A stretch of 64,000 nt of DNA from Scatophagus argus (lineage: Eukaryota; Chordata; Actinopteri; Scatophagidae). The stretch lies in NCBI RefSeq assembly GCF_020382885.2, contig NC_058498.1, positions 12,064,501-12,128,500 on the forward strand, in the 5' to 3' direction. Positions 8,952 to 23,100 of this stretch are shown one piece after another; position 1 is the first letter of the stretch, and every line of letters starts with the position of its first letter. A program made the translations under genes and the position numbers. Below the pieces are notes generated by a model. That model was not told where the DNA came from, did no database searches, and worked only from the letters and a program-made list of their open reading frames with translations.

Positions 8952-11468
8952 ATGGACATCACAGAAGTTCCCCTGAGTCAGGACAACAAAGGTAAGAACA
9001 AGAAGAACAAGAAGCCGAAGAAGAAGAAGAGCGTAGGTCAGGAGGAGGGAAGTGGGGAAGGCAGCGGTGTTGTGAAGGAGGAGGAGGAGAAGATGGAGAA
9101 GAGCGAGTCAACAGCAGCTGCTTTCCCCCCCACCTTCAGTGTGTCCGAAATCAAGAATAAACAGCGAAGACACCTCATGTTCATGAAACTCAAGCAAGAA
9201 AAAAGAAAGGTAAGACAGATAAATAAAGTCCGTAGGCCTGTCAAGTACAACGCGCCTTGTTGCCAGTTCACTGGGTACACCTAGCTAAAAGTAACGCAGT
9301 TTAGTACTATTACAGTCCTGTAATAAAACCTCCCTTCAGATAGGGAATTCCCTTCAGGTATGCTTGAAATGCACTGTAAATTACTTCATAACAATTTTTT
9401 ACTTATTTGGCTTAAGTAAACGATATGAGAACATTCACCACCGTATAACACAAGCTACAGACTCCAAAAATGGCCATGAAGTTTAATCCCTGTTTGAAAT
9501 TATTAGTCAGTTAGCCGAGTGACACAAAAGGTTTCCAAACTCAGGGATGTCCAAATCCAGCTTTCTTTCTCCTCTCACAGATACACATTACAATATCCCA
9601 GTTACCCATAACTGAGTTTTTTCGCATTTGAATGTTTAAATATTTTTGGGTAACGACTAATAACATATCTTGACATTTCAGCAAAAGATGCAGCTGAAGA
9701 AAAAGAAGAAAAAAGAAAGGGATGCTCTAGGTGACAAGGTGAGTTTACGTTCTCCGTTTTATATGTTGACAGCATGAGTCAAACAGCATTAATACTGGGA
9801 ATAAATTCTTTTCATTTATTCTGCCTCCTTTGTAGGCACCGCCAAAAGAGGTCCCAAAGACGATAGAAAACCAGAGGGTGTACGACGAGACAACGGTTGA
9901 CCCAGAAGATGAAGAGGTATGGACCAAGTCTGGCTGAGTTCAAACTATCTCAGATTTTATGTGTAATGAATTTACATGAACATTTTTTTTCCTGTCATCA
10001 ACAGGTTGCATTTGACGAGGGAACTGATGAGTTTTCTGCCTACTTCAACGGGTTGACAAACCCCAAAGTGCTCATCACAACATCAGACAGACCGAGAGGG
10101 GTGAGTGGCTGTTACTTGGCATAATATGTATTTTTATTACCCTTTTCTCCATTTCATCAAAGTTGTACAATGTGAATAAGACTGCTGGGGACTGCTCCGT
10201 TTAATCTGATTTGGCTGTTTTTGTGTAACGCTTAAAACTTTTTGGCTTCAGAAATAATTAATAGTGTTTTTCTTAAGTCTGCTTTGTGTGCCAAAATAAG
10301 GTTTGAAAACTTGGCATTTCATAGGCACTGTATGAAATGTCCTGAGGTCATTAATTGGAGTCTGTTCAACGTATTGATCGTTCTCTGATGTGTGTCTTGT
10401 AGAGGACTGTGAAGTTTTGCGAGCAGCTGGCCACAGTGATCCCAGACGCCCATGTGTACTACAGAAGAGGTTTGGCCCTGAAGAGGGTCATTCCTCAGTG
10501 TGTCGCCAGGAACTTCACCTACCTCATTGTCATTAACGAGGATCGCAAAGTGCCCAGTATCCTCAAAGGCAGCCGTGTCCAGAGAATCGTGCAAAACTGC
10601 ATTCTGTTATGCAGTATTTATTACATTGCTGGAATGTGGATAATGAATGAAAATTCTGTTTGATTAAATCCAGTGGTCACTTCACACCCATTGCCTTAAC
10701 CATGACTTTAAGATGGTATGGTTCTCTGCCATCTACCTGATGGGCCGACTGCACACTTCAAGATCAGCAATGTTCGACTACGCAAGGAGATGAAGGCGAG
10801 TTGATAAATCCAAATCCAAAGCACGACAACAGACTATGGAGTTACTCTTTAACATCCCCGAGCTTAGCAGTGTGACCCTGTCGTAATGGTGGTATTTTCT
10901 CTCTGCAGAGACGAGGCAAAGATCCAACTGAACACTCTCCAGAGGTGATCCTCAACAACTTCAGCACACGTCTGGGCCACAGCATCGGCCGGATGTTCGC
11001 CGCTCTGTTTCCACAAGACCCTCAGTTTGTGGGGCGTCAGGTCGTCACCTTCCACAACCAGAGAGACTTCATCTTTTTCAGATTCCACAGGTGAGCGTGA
11101 GCTGGATGTGAGGCCTTGTTACACAACGTGCTTCTCAAAGGTTTATCTTAAATTTTGAAGGCTAAATAAACAAATTATTTGATCTCTTAAGGTACATCTT
11201 CAAGAATGAGAAGAAAGTTGGTATTCAAGAGCTGGGACCCCGCTTCACCCTCAAACTCCGCTCGCTACAGAAAGGCACCTTTGACTCTAAGTTTGGGGAG
11301 TACGAGTGGGTCCTTAAGGTGAGTCTCTCAGCACTTAAACTTTACTTTGTGGTGGTGAAACCAGTGGAGGCGTTATTTCCCGGGCTTTTCCCGTAAAGCT
11401 AATGAATGCACTTTTTCTGTTTCCAGCGCCATGAGATGGATGCCTGCAGACGGAAGTTCCAGCTTTGA
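8952..11468 (+). CDS. rpf1: ribosome production factor 1 (Brix domain)
   Basis: Nine exons: 8952-9209, 9682-9738, 9836-9916, 10005-10100, 10403-10556, 10713-10795, 10909-11090, 11192-11318, 11427-11468. They total 1080 nt, or 359 residues (human ~349). The product has a lysine-rich, acidic N-terminus (residues 1-140; nucleolar-type), then a Brix domain with [54 protein letters not shown] and [20 protein letters not shown], and the C-terminal RRKFQL. RPF1 is a nucleolar 60S pre-ribosome assembly factor bound to rRNA. Intron 6 begins GCGAGT, so it is a GC-AG intron; a GT donor cannot keep the frame there. Poly(A) signals are at 11475-11480, right after the stop, and at 12099-12104. Confidence 0.96.
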
Positions 11469-12098
11469 ATGCAAAATAAAAACCAGCTTTTGTGGTCAGC
11501 CAGGGGCAGTCACATCTTATCCAACACAGTGCTGCTGTTTGTGGCTTTGCACAAATGGACTGTATACAGGATATATGGATTATTTGTGGACAACCGGTGG
11601 CAAGAGTGAACGTTTGTCGTTTCAACACACATTACTGGATTATATGACATTGAATTTCTGCAAATTCACATTCAACCAAGTGTGGGACAAGGGTCCCGAG
11701 CTCCAGACACGGACTTTTACTCTTTGTTGTTGGGAGACAAGCAGATAGAACCTGAAAATTTGGACCTGTGAGGGTTTGGCAAAGTTGTATTGGCACATGA
11801 TCAGAACCTATCAAATTTCTCTTCACATTACTGTATGAATGTGGTCCAGAATTAATCTGAGGTTTGGTGTGAGTCTGCCCTAGTCACAGTCTGTTGTGCT
11901 TTAAGAAATTACACCTGATAAATCCTGCTCTGTGAACAATATAAAGAGAGTAAACATACTTTCTTCATTAAGTGAAGCAGTAGCCATGATCTTGAAGTGG
12001 TTAAGTGCTTCTTTTGCGTGTGAGAGGACAGTCATAATATTTATGGATGACACACTGAACACGTTTCACAGATTTCTAAATGTATATATACTTGTTTT

Positions 12099-12104
12099 AA
12101 TAAA
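12099..12104 (+). terminator. distal poly(A) signal of rpf1
   Basis: AATAAA on the + strand. An earlier AATAAA at 11475-11480 is only 7 bases after the rpf1 stop. The distal site would give a ~650-base 3' UTR that meets the gng5 transcript end. Confidence 0.45.
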
Positions 12105-12140
12105 GCATGTAGCTCCAAGTTTAAAATGTGGAAATAACCA

Positions 12141-12146
12141 TTTATT
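12141..12146 (-). terminator. poly(A) signal of gng5
   Basis: TTTATT on the + strand, read as AATAAA on the minus strand, ~875 bases after the gng5 stop. It lies within 40 bases of the distal rpf1 signal. The 11469-13021 interval therefore holds only the 3' UTRs of two convergent genes; no other coding sequence was seen. Confidence 0.45.
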
Positions 12147-13021
12147 CATTCTCAAAATCAGGCATGAAAAATGTACAGTTCAAAAAAGGCACAAATGTGT
12201 GTGTTGAAACGAGTTAGTTTCTTCTAAGCAAGAAGGCTAAGACATTAACAGTGCCACATGAGAGCATCTGGAAATGTTTCCATGTTGAGATTTTGCAAAG
12301 GCAATAGTAAAAACAAACAAACAAACAAAAACAAAACTGTTAAGCCAGTCGCTTGTCCTCCGCCCCCCCAGGTTTGGAAACACTCCTGAGACGATTTTAG
12401 TCCACAGCGCAGGTCCTGCAGCCCGGTTCTACAGGACAACATTACGTCCAAAACCTGCAGAAATGTTACACAGATCAGTCAGAATCGGACAGCAGAGTTT
12501 TCCAGGAAAGAATGTAAGTTGATATGCTAATTGATTATCTTTCTGTATTTCTAGCTCATGCTGGTCAAAGGCAGGGGATCTACTTTTTGTGTTTTGCAGC
12601 TAAACATGGCCTGAATACATATAACCACATTTTATATACTGAAGTCAGGATCCAAAAGTGCCCAGATATTAGGTCAGGGACAATTACTGTTAAATATGTA
12701 TAAAATGATAAGCATTTTGTGATAAGCAAGATTTCCAGCTGACAACTGACTCTGTGCCCAGAGTGGACACGGACGGATTTTTAAGGTAGTTTGGGGAGAA
12801 AATCAAGAGCTTAAGAGGTTGAACTTAAGTCAAAATGTATAGTTTATAAATATATTGTTGCACCTTTTTTTTTCTCCTTTACAGTTGAGTAATTGTTCCT
12901 GCACGATACCGCGAATGAGATGTCAGTCTGGATGAAAATGATCTAAAAATGTGTGAACACAATGTCATGAAAACCACAGCTTGTGTCGTACTCACAAAGG
13001 AACAGACTGGGACTGTCGGTG

Positions 13022-13431
<410 letters not shown>

Positions 13432-14502
13432 GTTTAAGATTTTGTGGGACCGTAGTCTTAATAACGACGAATATAAAACTTTTACAAAGAACTCGTTGTT
13501 GATAACTAGTTTGCTAACTACTTCTGTCTCATCGCCGCGTTTCCGGTTTTTTTCTTTTAAGGAGTGTCAGCGGTGCTGCCTTCACAGGCTTTTCTTTTTT
13601 TAACCACCTTCGCCTAAACGTATTTTAAACATACGTTTTAGATGGAAAATAAATGTGCCAAAAAAACAATACGTAACTTCATGTCGTGAAAGTAGTCTCA
13701 GTTTAGTCAGGACTTAGCAGAATTGTTTACACTTTAAATTCAGCGAAATAAATGGGAAATAAATAGTTTTCACCTTATTTGAGCTTTGGCTAATTTAATT
13801 GCCAAAAGTTGTGTTATACAACAGCTTTGCCATCCATTATTGACGTGATTTTATGTTGTCTGATAGTTCCAAACATGGCATCAAATTCACTGCTGTGCCT
13901 AGAGGAAAAACCCCAAACAATTTCTCATTTAACTGAAATAATTACGACAATTTCCACTGTACACGAAATCAGCATAAGACGAACGTAAATTGCGGCCTCT
14001 AGTGGTGAACATGCCTCATCACGCTATACGCACTTTATAAAAAATGAAACAGTTACGCAGCTTTTCATTATGGTGAGTAAAACGAAAATTCATATCAAGT
14101 GTCGCCTTAACTTAAGCTACTTAAACTAGACCTGTTACAGTCCCTCAGTTTAGACATTTAAATGCAAGAATAATGTAAAAACAAATCAACAAAAAAAGAA
14201 CCTGCTAACATTACTAACATTCACAAGTTAAAATTAAATTCACAGAATAATTAAGCATCCAACTTGGAAGACACCTCATAAGGAATCCGCATCTTTGTGG
14301 AGCAGTTATCATCAGCAGCACCACAGCAACCCCTTCTGGCACTCTCATAAAACTGACTGTGTTTGATTGCACCAGATTGTTACCTGGCTCACCACGCCTT
14401 CACAGCGCCAAAAAAAAAAAAGAAGAAGACTTCCTGCGAATAAAGCCAACGGGAATCCATCCTCTGTCGGTTTGCTGCTGCTTGTGCCGAGCTGGACACA
14501 TA
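13432..14502. promoter_or_regulatory. divergent promoter region between gng5 and spata1
   Basis: A ~1.07-kb interval between two start codons that point away from each other. No further coding sequence or clear repeat was found, and no canonical TATA box was seen near either gene. An A12-type run lies near 14409-14421 in the likely spata1 5' UTR. Promoter function is inferred from gene arrangement only. Confidence 0.5.
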
Positions 14503-17500
14503 ATGGAGCTGTCGTGTGAGTCACTGAGACACCCTGAGGACAGAAGACCGACCAGCTGCAAGGTATGTTGGGGGAATCGGTGTAATGCAGCGTCCTCACT
14601 GAAGCGTATTGTTGTTAATATTCTTTGTGTGTAGTTTGTGGAGCTCCATGTGCTCTGTGTGCCGGATGACCAGTGGGATGTGAAGCTCAATAAAGTCCCC
14701 GCTGCAGCCATAGAGAGCTTCATATCTGCCGGCTTCATCAGGTAAAAACTGCTGGAAACTCAGAAGAGGATAATAATTTGTATTAGACTGTAGTGTGCAT
14801 CCGAAGGATTTAAATGTGTGTTGTAAAGAGTTATTTAAAAGACCGCATTTAAGTTCTTCTTTTAAAGTAAAATTTTAAAATGTTCCTGACTTTTGCATTT
14901 AATTGATTTTAAGTAAAAGTAAAGTAGCAATACAATAAAACTCTCAGAGTGTCTAAATTGTTGTTGTGTGAAGCTGTAGCTCGTCAAAGTGCTGAGTAAT
15001 GTTACTTCTACAGAAATGGATTGGATGAATTTTATTTTGTAAAATAAGAACAGCTGTCAGACAAACAAAGCGAGGTTAAAAGTAGAATATTTTTCTTCAT
15101 GGTAAAACAATAGTCTTACCATATGTCAGTATCAAGAAGTTCTCAACGTACACAGCAGCACATGAGTAAACGCACTTTCTTACTTTCCATTTGTGTCATA
15201 CTTGCTTTTAAAGCTTCATAATGGTATTTCAACTTTTGGATTTTGGTTTATTTTGGACAAACCTCTGATTTGTAAAATCCACCGAGACCTGGACTACAAC
15301 CTGTTTTATCTGAGTTTCTCCTGTGCTGAAAACACACAGCATGAGTCGGCCTTATGTGATCACATGTTGTGTTACAGTTCAGTCATCTAAACATCTCCTT
15401 TTCGTCGCCGCCATGCCAGGGTTTATCCCGATGTCACTCTGAAAGCTCTGAGAGGCGAGCTGGGAGCTCTTCTGGGCGCTGAGAAATTCTCCTTCCTGAA
15501 GTGTGTTGGCCGCAGTTTGGCACTGGTGAGCGCAGCTGGCTGTTTAGTGTGGTTTTCTATAGCTGGTTGTGTTTCACTGGGCAGACAGTAGAGACAAACA
15601 ATGCAGACAGTTTGATTACCAAGTTCACTATTCAAGCTGCCGCACTAAAGAGTGTAATGTGTGTGTGTGAGGGAGAGTGAGCACACAGGGTTTTTTTTTT
15701 TACCATCATGCCTCCTACAGCTACCAAATTCCTTTGTATTACAGGTCAAGAGCGGACAGGAGAGGGATCTGAAAGTGAAAACGTTCGTTCCGCCATACGT
15801 ATGTAGAATTCATGTTCCTTAATTGCATGTAACATTTTTAACGGTTTTGCAAAGATATACTTTTTCAAACACAAAAACGAAATGGATTACAAATGTATGT
15901 TCAGCAGTCATCTCCACTTGTGTGACTCTCTTAAAGTTTGTTATGTAATCACTGATTTCCTGTATGTACTGATTGATCTGCTCTGATTTGTTTCTTGTAT
16001 TATCTACCAATTAAGCACCGCTGATGTCTTGCTGTCACCTGTCGGCAGGCCCCGCAGCCTGAGCTTTACCTGCTGCCCACTGCGGAGATCGACAGCAGTG
16101 TTTGCTCCCAGTCTCTCACTCCAGAAACCAGCAGCAGCTCCCCAGACCACCAGACCTATTACCACTCTCCCAAGACGTGCAGCCTGCCAGCAGGAACAAA
16201 GGAGCCTATTAAATTCCCCCTCATCCCCCAGTGTTCCCATCAGCCACCTCCCACCCACAGCCTGGAAGAGGAGGAAGAAGAAGAAGAGGCGGAGGAGGAG
16301 GATGAGGAGCAAAGCTTTAGTTCTTCTGAGACAGAAGGAGAAAACGAAGAGGAGGGTCTCTCTTCCAATAAGTTGGAGTGGGACGAGCAGGAATGTTGCC
16401 CAAGGCAGCCAAGCAATCAAAGGGCCCCTCAGCCTGTTTCGCAGAATAAAGGTATACGACCTTTTCTCTCCGACAAAGAATGATTTATCCACTGTGGTTG
16501 TACAAATGTTCCCGTGCGGTTATCCCATGTGGTGACAGTGCAGCTGATATTCATCATATTTTACACCAGATTTTGTCGCTCAGGTCTCCCATTTTGACCG
16601 CCTGAATAGCCTCGCGTTAAACACCTCTAGAATTGATCCGTCACCGTTTATGGTGTGGTTAACCGGTCACTTTCTGCATCTCAGCAGTGACGTTTTTTAG
16701 GCCTTTTTGAAACTGGCATTCTGATCTCACATCTCAGCTCTAGGATCTCTCTTTATATCTACAGATTTACGATGGCGTGAAGCTGATTCAGCTCGGGTGA
16801 AGGATTTTCCAGAGACGGAAGAAGCCCGCAGAAACAAGAAACATCACCGCGGAGCGAACAGGGCGGCCCGAGATTCAGGAGTAGCCCCGTCTCTGGAGGA
16901 CAGAGATTCAGGCTTCTCCCTCACAGACAGGTACTGCACAGCTGGCACGCCAAGCTGAAGCAACACCGAGAGCTTCATTTGTACTCTGCAGTGAATACTG
17001 GTACTACTGGTGCTGGTTATTCTAACAGTGTGTCTGTTTGCAGGCTCAGGAAATCAAAAGATTCACAAGCACTGCAGTCCATCAAGAATAAACCAACAAG
17101 TGGGGTAATGTATCATATGTATTACAGTTTGATGAGACTTTACAACATGTCTCAGCGTGTCTCCTTGAAGTCTTTCCTCTTGAGAAAGGTGCTCTTGAGG
17201 GTTATTTTAAAATAGGGCTTTAAAACAAGCAGGAAGTGTGCGGTTCTTTGGCGTAGTGATTAGTCCAAATTCTACTGTCAGCAGGCGGGTTTAGTGGACG
17301 GTTTGAGATCTTTGAAGTGAGCACAGAGCTAAATGAAAGTCAAGTCAGATGAAGACTCGCGTTTGTTGTGTTTTATTGCTTGTTTTAAGGTGACGGAAAG
17401 TCCAGCGGTGTTGTCTCTGCCCGTTCGGTGCACCTCCCCGCCTCCAGGTCGCCACTTGGCCACGGCGACTCAAAAAGCAGCCGTCTCTCCCGTCTTTCAG

Positions 17501-19491
17501 ATAAACAGTAAGCAGTCAGAAACCAAGAATTAATAATCATCCTTTACTTTAAGTGCAAATGAAATGATTTCTTTCTGTCAGGAGAGGAACTGATTGAGGA
17601 AATCAAGCTGGCGAGGGATCAGAGAAAGCAGCTGGAGTGGACGAGACAAGAGTTGCTGAGGAGGGGGAAAGATTTGTTGTCTCAAAACAGACACCGCAGG
17701 AACCAAGGTGAGCAGAGGACACTGTTTAGCAAAAGCTAACCTTTTAGAAGTAATTATTACGAGTTCTGACCTTTGCCAGCAGTCTGTGAACACAAGAACG
17801 ATCATCTTAATTGTTCCATAAGTAATCTGACAAACCTGTAACATATTAGTGTTACCGTAATGACGGAATCAGTCGTTTTTTAAAAAAACAGCTTTTGTGT
17901 GTTTGAATAGCGCGTGACAGCTGGAAGAAGAAATATTTTGAAACCAAGAAGGCCACAGCACCACTCGAGGAAAATCTGAGAAACCTACGACAAGAGTTGG
18001 AGACATTTTACAACAAGCTCTTACACCAGCTCCAGGCCCGAGATAACAGAGGGAAGCCAAGACGACAGGGCAGACCTTCCATAAAGGTAAACTCTGATTT
18101 ATGTTGATTTTATGCACTGTGTGGCTAATATTAAAAGTTAGGCAAAGTATGCATTTGGAGGAATAATTTATTTGAAGATTCCTTGACTTTGTTCTTCAGC
18201 AGTCCAAAATGCTGATATTCCTCTTACACAGCATGTTTTTTGTTTTGTTTTTTTTTTCAATGTGAGTAGTTAATATCATGGAATCAGAAAATTAATGCAA
18301 ATGTCACAGTTGGCTGTGCCAAGCTGGTCAAAAAGCGCAATGACTTGTCAAAATGTCTGCCGTGAAAAAGATCTATCAAAGAACTTATTGGCTCAAAGTG
18401 TCACCAGCACAGTGGAGGCTGTTTTCAAACTTCAGTTTTCAAAGTCAGGTAACTTTATGAACTTTATTGATCCCACAAGAACAGATTAGACTGCAAAAGT
18501 GTGCCAAACAGTTTTAAAAAAATATAAAGAGTTAATAAATTAATGAACTGAGAAGAATTTCATGAATTTCAGAACGAGCTCATCATTCAGATCATGACAG
18601 AGAGCCATGAGATTGACAACCTGAAGAGGAAGGTGGAGGATGCCAGGATGAAGCTGGTGACGGAGATAAAGGTAACCGATTTTCCGTGAAGCTGTCCAAC
18701 TGTTTGTGTAACCGATGAGCAAAATTAACAAACTTAACTCGTCGGTCAAAAGACCTAATTGAAAAAGTTGCAAAAGAGCCGTCGTTTGTGTCCACCTTTC
18801 AACATCCTCCATTGGTATGTGAGCTAACACAGTGATTCCCAACCAGGACGTACACAAGAGTAGCTCAACTAATTTGAAAAAAATTAAAATGATGATAGTG
18901 ACACCCACTTACTGAGTCAGCTGCACTCAACAGTTAATTTATGGAATGAAGTGTTAATGAATAACTACTTAGGAAAGACGTATGTAAGGAAGTACAGGAA
19001 AATGTAATGGATAAACAATTGAAACATGAAAATTGTGCATCATCCATTTTTATGTGTCTACATATTATTTAGTGATGATTATTATTCATATTTGAATGGT
19101 AAATATATAGTTATTTGATTAATATCAAGCCACATATCCACTTCAAACTTACTACCTTTAAACTTATTATCTATGCTCATTTAAATGATTTCTAAAATTA
19201 CAAAGTAGATATTAACCCAGTTTGTACACATGTACATTTTATTTCAAGAAACCCTTTTTCACTCCGGCTTGGTGGCTTGCCATCTGTTGTACTTTATTAA
19301 TAATCCATGTTGTGTTTTTTTGTCCTGGACGTGCTGTGTAGTTGAGGAAACAGGCTGCCACAGAGCTGAGGGCCCTAAAGGCTGAGCTGGCCCAGAAGAA
19401 GAGCCAGTCCTCTAATCCTGCTCCCACGGCCTCTCTAGGCTTTGGAAATACCACACGGGACAGAGCACAAGCTCAAAGCACTTCCACGTAA
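14503..19491 (+). CDS. spata1: spermatogenesis-associated protein 1
   Basis: Twelve exons: 14503-14562, 14635-14741, 15420-15525, 15745-15798, 16049-16451, 16765-16930, 17044-17104, 17390-17507, 17582-17707, 17911-18086, 18573-18671, 19342-19491. They total 1626 nt, 541 residues, in frame throughout. The N-terminus (residues 21-110: VELHVLCVPDDQWDVKLNKV, VYPDVTLKALRGELG) is a compact fold. A long disordered region follows, with a Glu run and Ser/Glu stretch at 16261-16360. The C-terminal third (exons 9-12) is strongly coiled coil, with REELIEEIKLARDQRKQLEW and EIDNLKRKVEDARMKL. I assign the name from this architecture and its place between GNG5 and CTBS; molecular function is poorly known, and it is testis/sperm-associated in mammals. 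The gene is longer than the mammalian protein, mostly in the acidic middle exon. Confidence 0.88.
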
Positions 19492-20154
19492 CCGAACACA
19501 CAGAGCAGCGGACTGACTGTCTGTCCTTCACCTCTGCTGGAATATTTGTTGTATTCAGAGGAGTAATTGAAAAGATGACTAAAACTTTTGCTTTTATACA
19601 TTTGATTTTATGAAGCTGTATTTTCTAACTGTTTTGTACCTGAGCTCTGTATTTTTATGCTGTTGCTTTTTCTGCATTTCTTTATTACTTCATGCAATGT
19701 TTGATGTGGTTCTGATGTGTTCACAGTGCTGATAGTGTTAACTCCCCAAATATTCTCAGGTGCTGAAGGAAGCTAAACCTAAAAAAAGAGAAAAAAAAAA
19801 GGTTTACAGATTGACCAGAAAATGTTTTATTTATATAAAATATAAAGTGCACAGATCTCAGTAAGCTCAGTATGAATCACAAATACTGTCTTTGTGTACA
19901 TCACATTGAGATTCATTGCCTTTTTCACAGAATCGCAGTTCTTTCAGTTGGCAGAGAGGAACGTCTGAGACGTAACCACATTCAAAGACAACAGCAATAA
20001 AAACCACAATAAACTCTGAAGTGCAAGTATGCATCCCTGAACTCAGAGGGAAGTAACACCCCATTATTGTTACAAAGGGATATATTGACTTAGCAACAAA
20101 CAGCAGGCTCAGAGCTGATGTAAAAGTCTGCAGCAGTGTTAACCCGCCTCCCAG
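19492..20154. other. convergent 3' ends of spata1 and ctbs
   Basis: Non-coding interval between two stop codons. The minus-strand AATAAA (TTTATT at 19826-19831) is a likely ctbs poly(A) signal. No clear AATAAA for spata1 was found here. An A-rich run at about 19780-19800 is present. Nothing else was identified. Confidence 0.6.
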
Positions 20155-23100
20155 CTAGCATCCCAAGAGTGCATTCCACATCAGTGTGGTCTGTTCCCTG
20201 GCTACCGCTTCATCGCTGTAGTCCAAGATGTTGCCGTTCCACATACCAATGCCCCTCAGACCTTTAGTTTTCACATAGTCTGCCTTGGGACAAATACTCT
20301 GTGGGTCATCATACCAAACCTGATGAATCTGTCCTTTTGGGTCCTGTGGAGAAAAAAAGAAAAGACAGTGCAGATGATGGGCAAAATGAGAACAGATAAT
20401 GGCACCGTCTTATGGGGCGAGAACACACGTGACACTGCGGTAGTTCGCCTCAGATAAACAGCCCCTGTTTAAAATGTCTGGCTGATTTGTTCAGGCATAA
20501 TAAATTACAAACAACATTCAAGCCTGAACTTGGCAGAAAGACAAATATTCCATGAATTAGATGTTTACTAAACAAGAGAACATCTAACCAAAACAAAGTT
20601 GTATATTTTTAGGCAAATTAAAGCAGAATGAAGACTTAATCTGTAAAATAAGGACAATGTACCTTGTAACTGAAGTAAGGCGCTTGCTGTTTGTTGTCCC
20701 AGAGCCGGCCGGACATTGAGATGTTGACCTGCTGCATGATCCACTTGTATGTTTTCTGTTTTCCAGCTGCGTCACTGCAGGGGGCTCCACGGAAAGGAAC
20801 TTTGGCTATAGAACATATTCCCTCCTGGTATTGGAAAAGACACAAAGGGATAACTTCCTTTCCATTAAGATGCAACAACTTACAACCTACTGCAACAATA
20901 AAATAAGTAAAAATAAATAATAGCAGTAGTAACATCATCATATTTTTATTTCGCTTAAGTATAAAGCAAATTAATTTTTTGACCAGAAAATGGTAGTAGT
21001 TAAAAATTACTTTAAAGGACCACCATACTTCATCATTCTGAAGCAGACCGAAATGTTTCATTTGAAACCACAAACGTCAACCTCATGGTGGCGCCAGCAG
21101 AAAAGTCATGAGATCGGAAAGTCATTAATAACTTAGTAAGTTACTTCCGAAAGTCAACCTGCCAGTGACGCTAAATCAAGGGATTATTGAAGTCTTAAGG
21201 TTCCTGAATGTCTGCACAAACTTTCACAATAATTCATCCAACACTTGTTGAGATATTGCCTAGATATTACCAGCCATGCCAGTGAAAATACAGGTCATTA
21301 CCAGTCTTATCAATTAAAAAACATTCATCCACCAACATCTGAACTATTTCGCTTTAAAAAGAACCATATCTTACCTGAGAAAGGTTGAGGCATGGGTAGT
21401 CATAGCCGTACCATGGCAATCCCATTACTAGCTTCTTTGGATCGATGTTCAGGTTCAAATACTGGTCATATGCTTGAAAGAAAGACAACAGGCATGTTAT
21501 ACGGTGGCGATAAGCATGTCTGAAAAATCTGATTCATTCACACTCATTACTAAAGGACTAGACAACAAACCATTCAGTGTTTGAGAGAGTGGGGCATTTG
21601 CCATTGCGATACAGTCGCCCGTGATCTGGCTTTGTTCATCATAGGACATCACAAATAGCAGGTCACAGGACTCAGCGATGGCAACATAATCATAGCAACG
21701 TTTGTCGATACATTTTGGTGACCAGGCAACGTCAAATGAGACCTAGAGATCAGGATAAGATAAATATCGGTGGGACTGATGTGTGAAACATAACATCGAG
21801 ACCAGGTTTGAGGAAGCCTTACAGCACTTTGTTCATTCATTTTCTTGTCTAGTTTATTCTTATTTAGGGTAATGGCGGGATTTGAGGTTTTCCAAGAATT
21901 AATTATAAAAAACAAAAAGGAACAAGGCCAATCCAGCCTTGTTCCAAACAAGCTCTTCACCTGGGAACCTGGGATCTCCCTATGGAAGGCCTCAGTGGTC
22001 TCTCTGACCAAGTTTGTCAAAGCATGGTACTCTGGGGAGCCCTCCTCCACTGCTTGCTCAATGTCAATGTTGATCCCGTCCATAAACTGAGTCTTAGCCA
22101 AGTTGACCTTCTCTGTTATCCATGCTGTCCTGTTTTGTTGGTCCACCACATAGGAGAGGGGTACGTCGCCTTTTAACACCAACAAGGAAAGGGGGTGGAC
22201 ATAATTATGTGGACAATAAACTGTTAACAGCAGAAGCAAGAGTCAAGGGCCAATCACTCACTGAAACAATGAACTGTGGGAGCATTTACAACAACAGATG
22301 TTACCTCCATGTCGGTACTGTGACTAGCTTTTGGAAAACTACTGATCAAAGAAAGGACAATTAACTCAACCACATCAAGTCACACTACAGTGAAGAGAGA
22401 AATTTACTCTACCTTTGAGTACAACTCTTGCTCCTTTAGAGTGAGCATAACACATGAGATCAGGATCATATTTTCCAAACGCTGCCACCGTCGTCACCAT
22501 GCTCCAGTTGTAGGACTTCCATGTCTTTCCACCCACGTCAAACACAAACACCTGAAAGAAACACAAAGAGTGTAAGTCTCCAGGTAAGAGTGTAAGAGTC
22601 AGGCTCCATATCATAACAATCGTGAACTCCTGAACTCCAAGCTATAAGAAACAAATCAGGGCTGAAGAAGGAGACAGGAACATTTTTTCCCTCATTCGCA
22701 GCTCCGCTTGCAAAGGGGCTGCAACTAATCATTATTTTTATTATCGAAGTTTGTATTGATGATTTTCTTAGTATACCAAAGTAGTATACCAAAGCAAAAA
22801 CTGATTTCTTCAAACTACAGACTGACTGACAAACATTAAAGTAAAATACAAGCAACGTGTGGTACTTGACAGTTGGCTAAAAGAGAGATATTACTGAGAC
22901 TCGCTCTGATCAATTCTCTAGTGACTGACTGGTGGATTAATGGATGGTCATCCTTTTTACTTATGATATTTGCATCTGTTAGCTGCAGATATCAGGCCAA
23001 GAACCACATCCTTTTCATGAGCGTTTGAGAATTGTGTCAGGAAAAAAGAAACATTTTTAAAGTTCTTAAAGATATTAAGTTTGTACATTTGACTGACGTG

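Noticed and set aside
9038-9280. 80-codon minus-strand frame opposite rpf1 exon 1
   Set aside because: Antisense of the Lys/Glu-rich rpf1 N-terminus; no independent support.
16004-16492. 162-codon minus-strand frame across spata1 exon 5
   Set aside because: Antisense of a long in-frame spata1 exon with good splice sites; the poly-Glu run explains its Leu/Phe-rich stretch.
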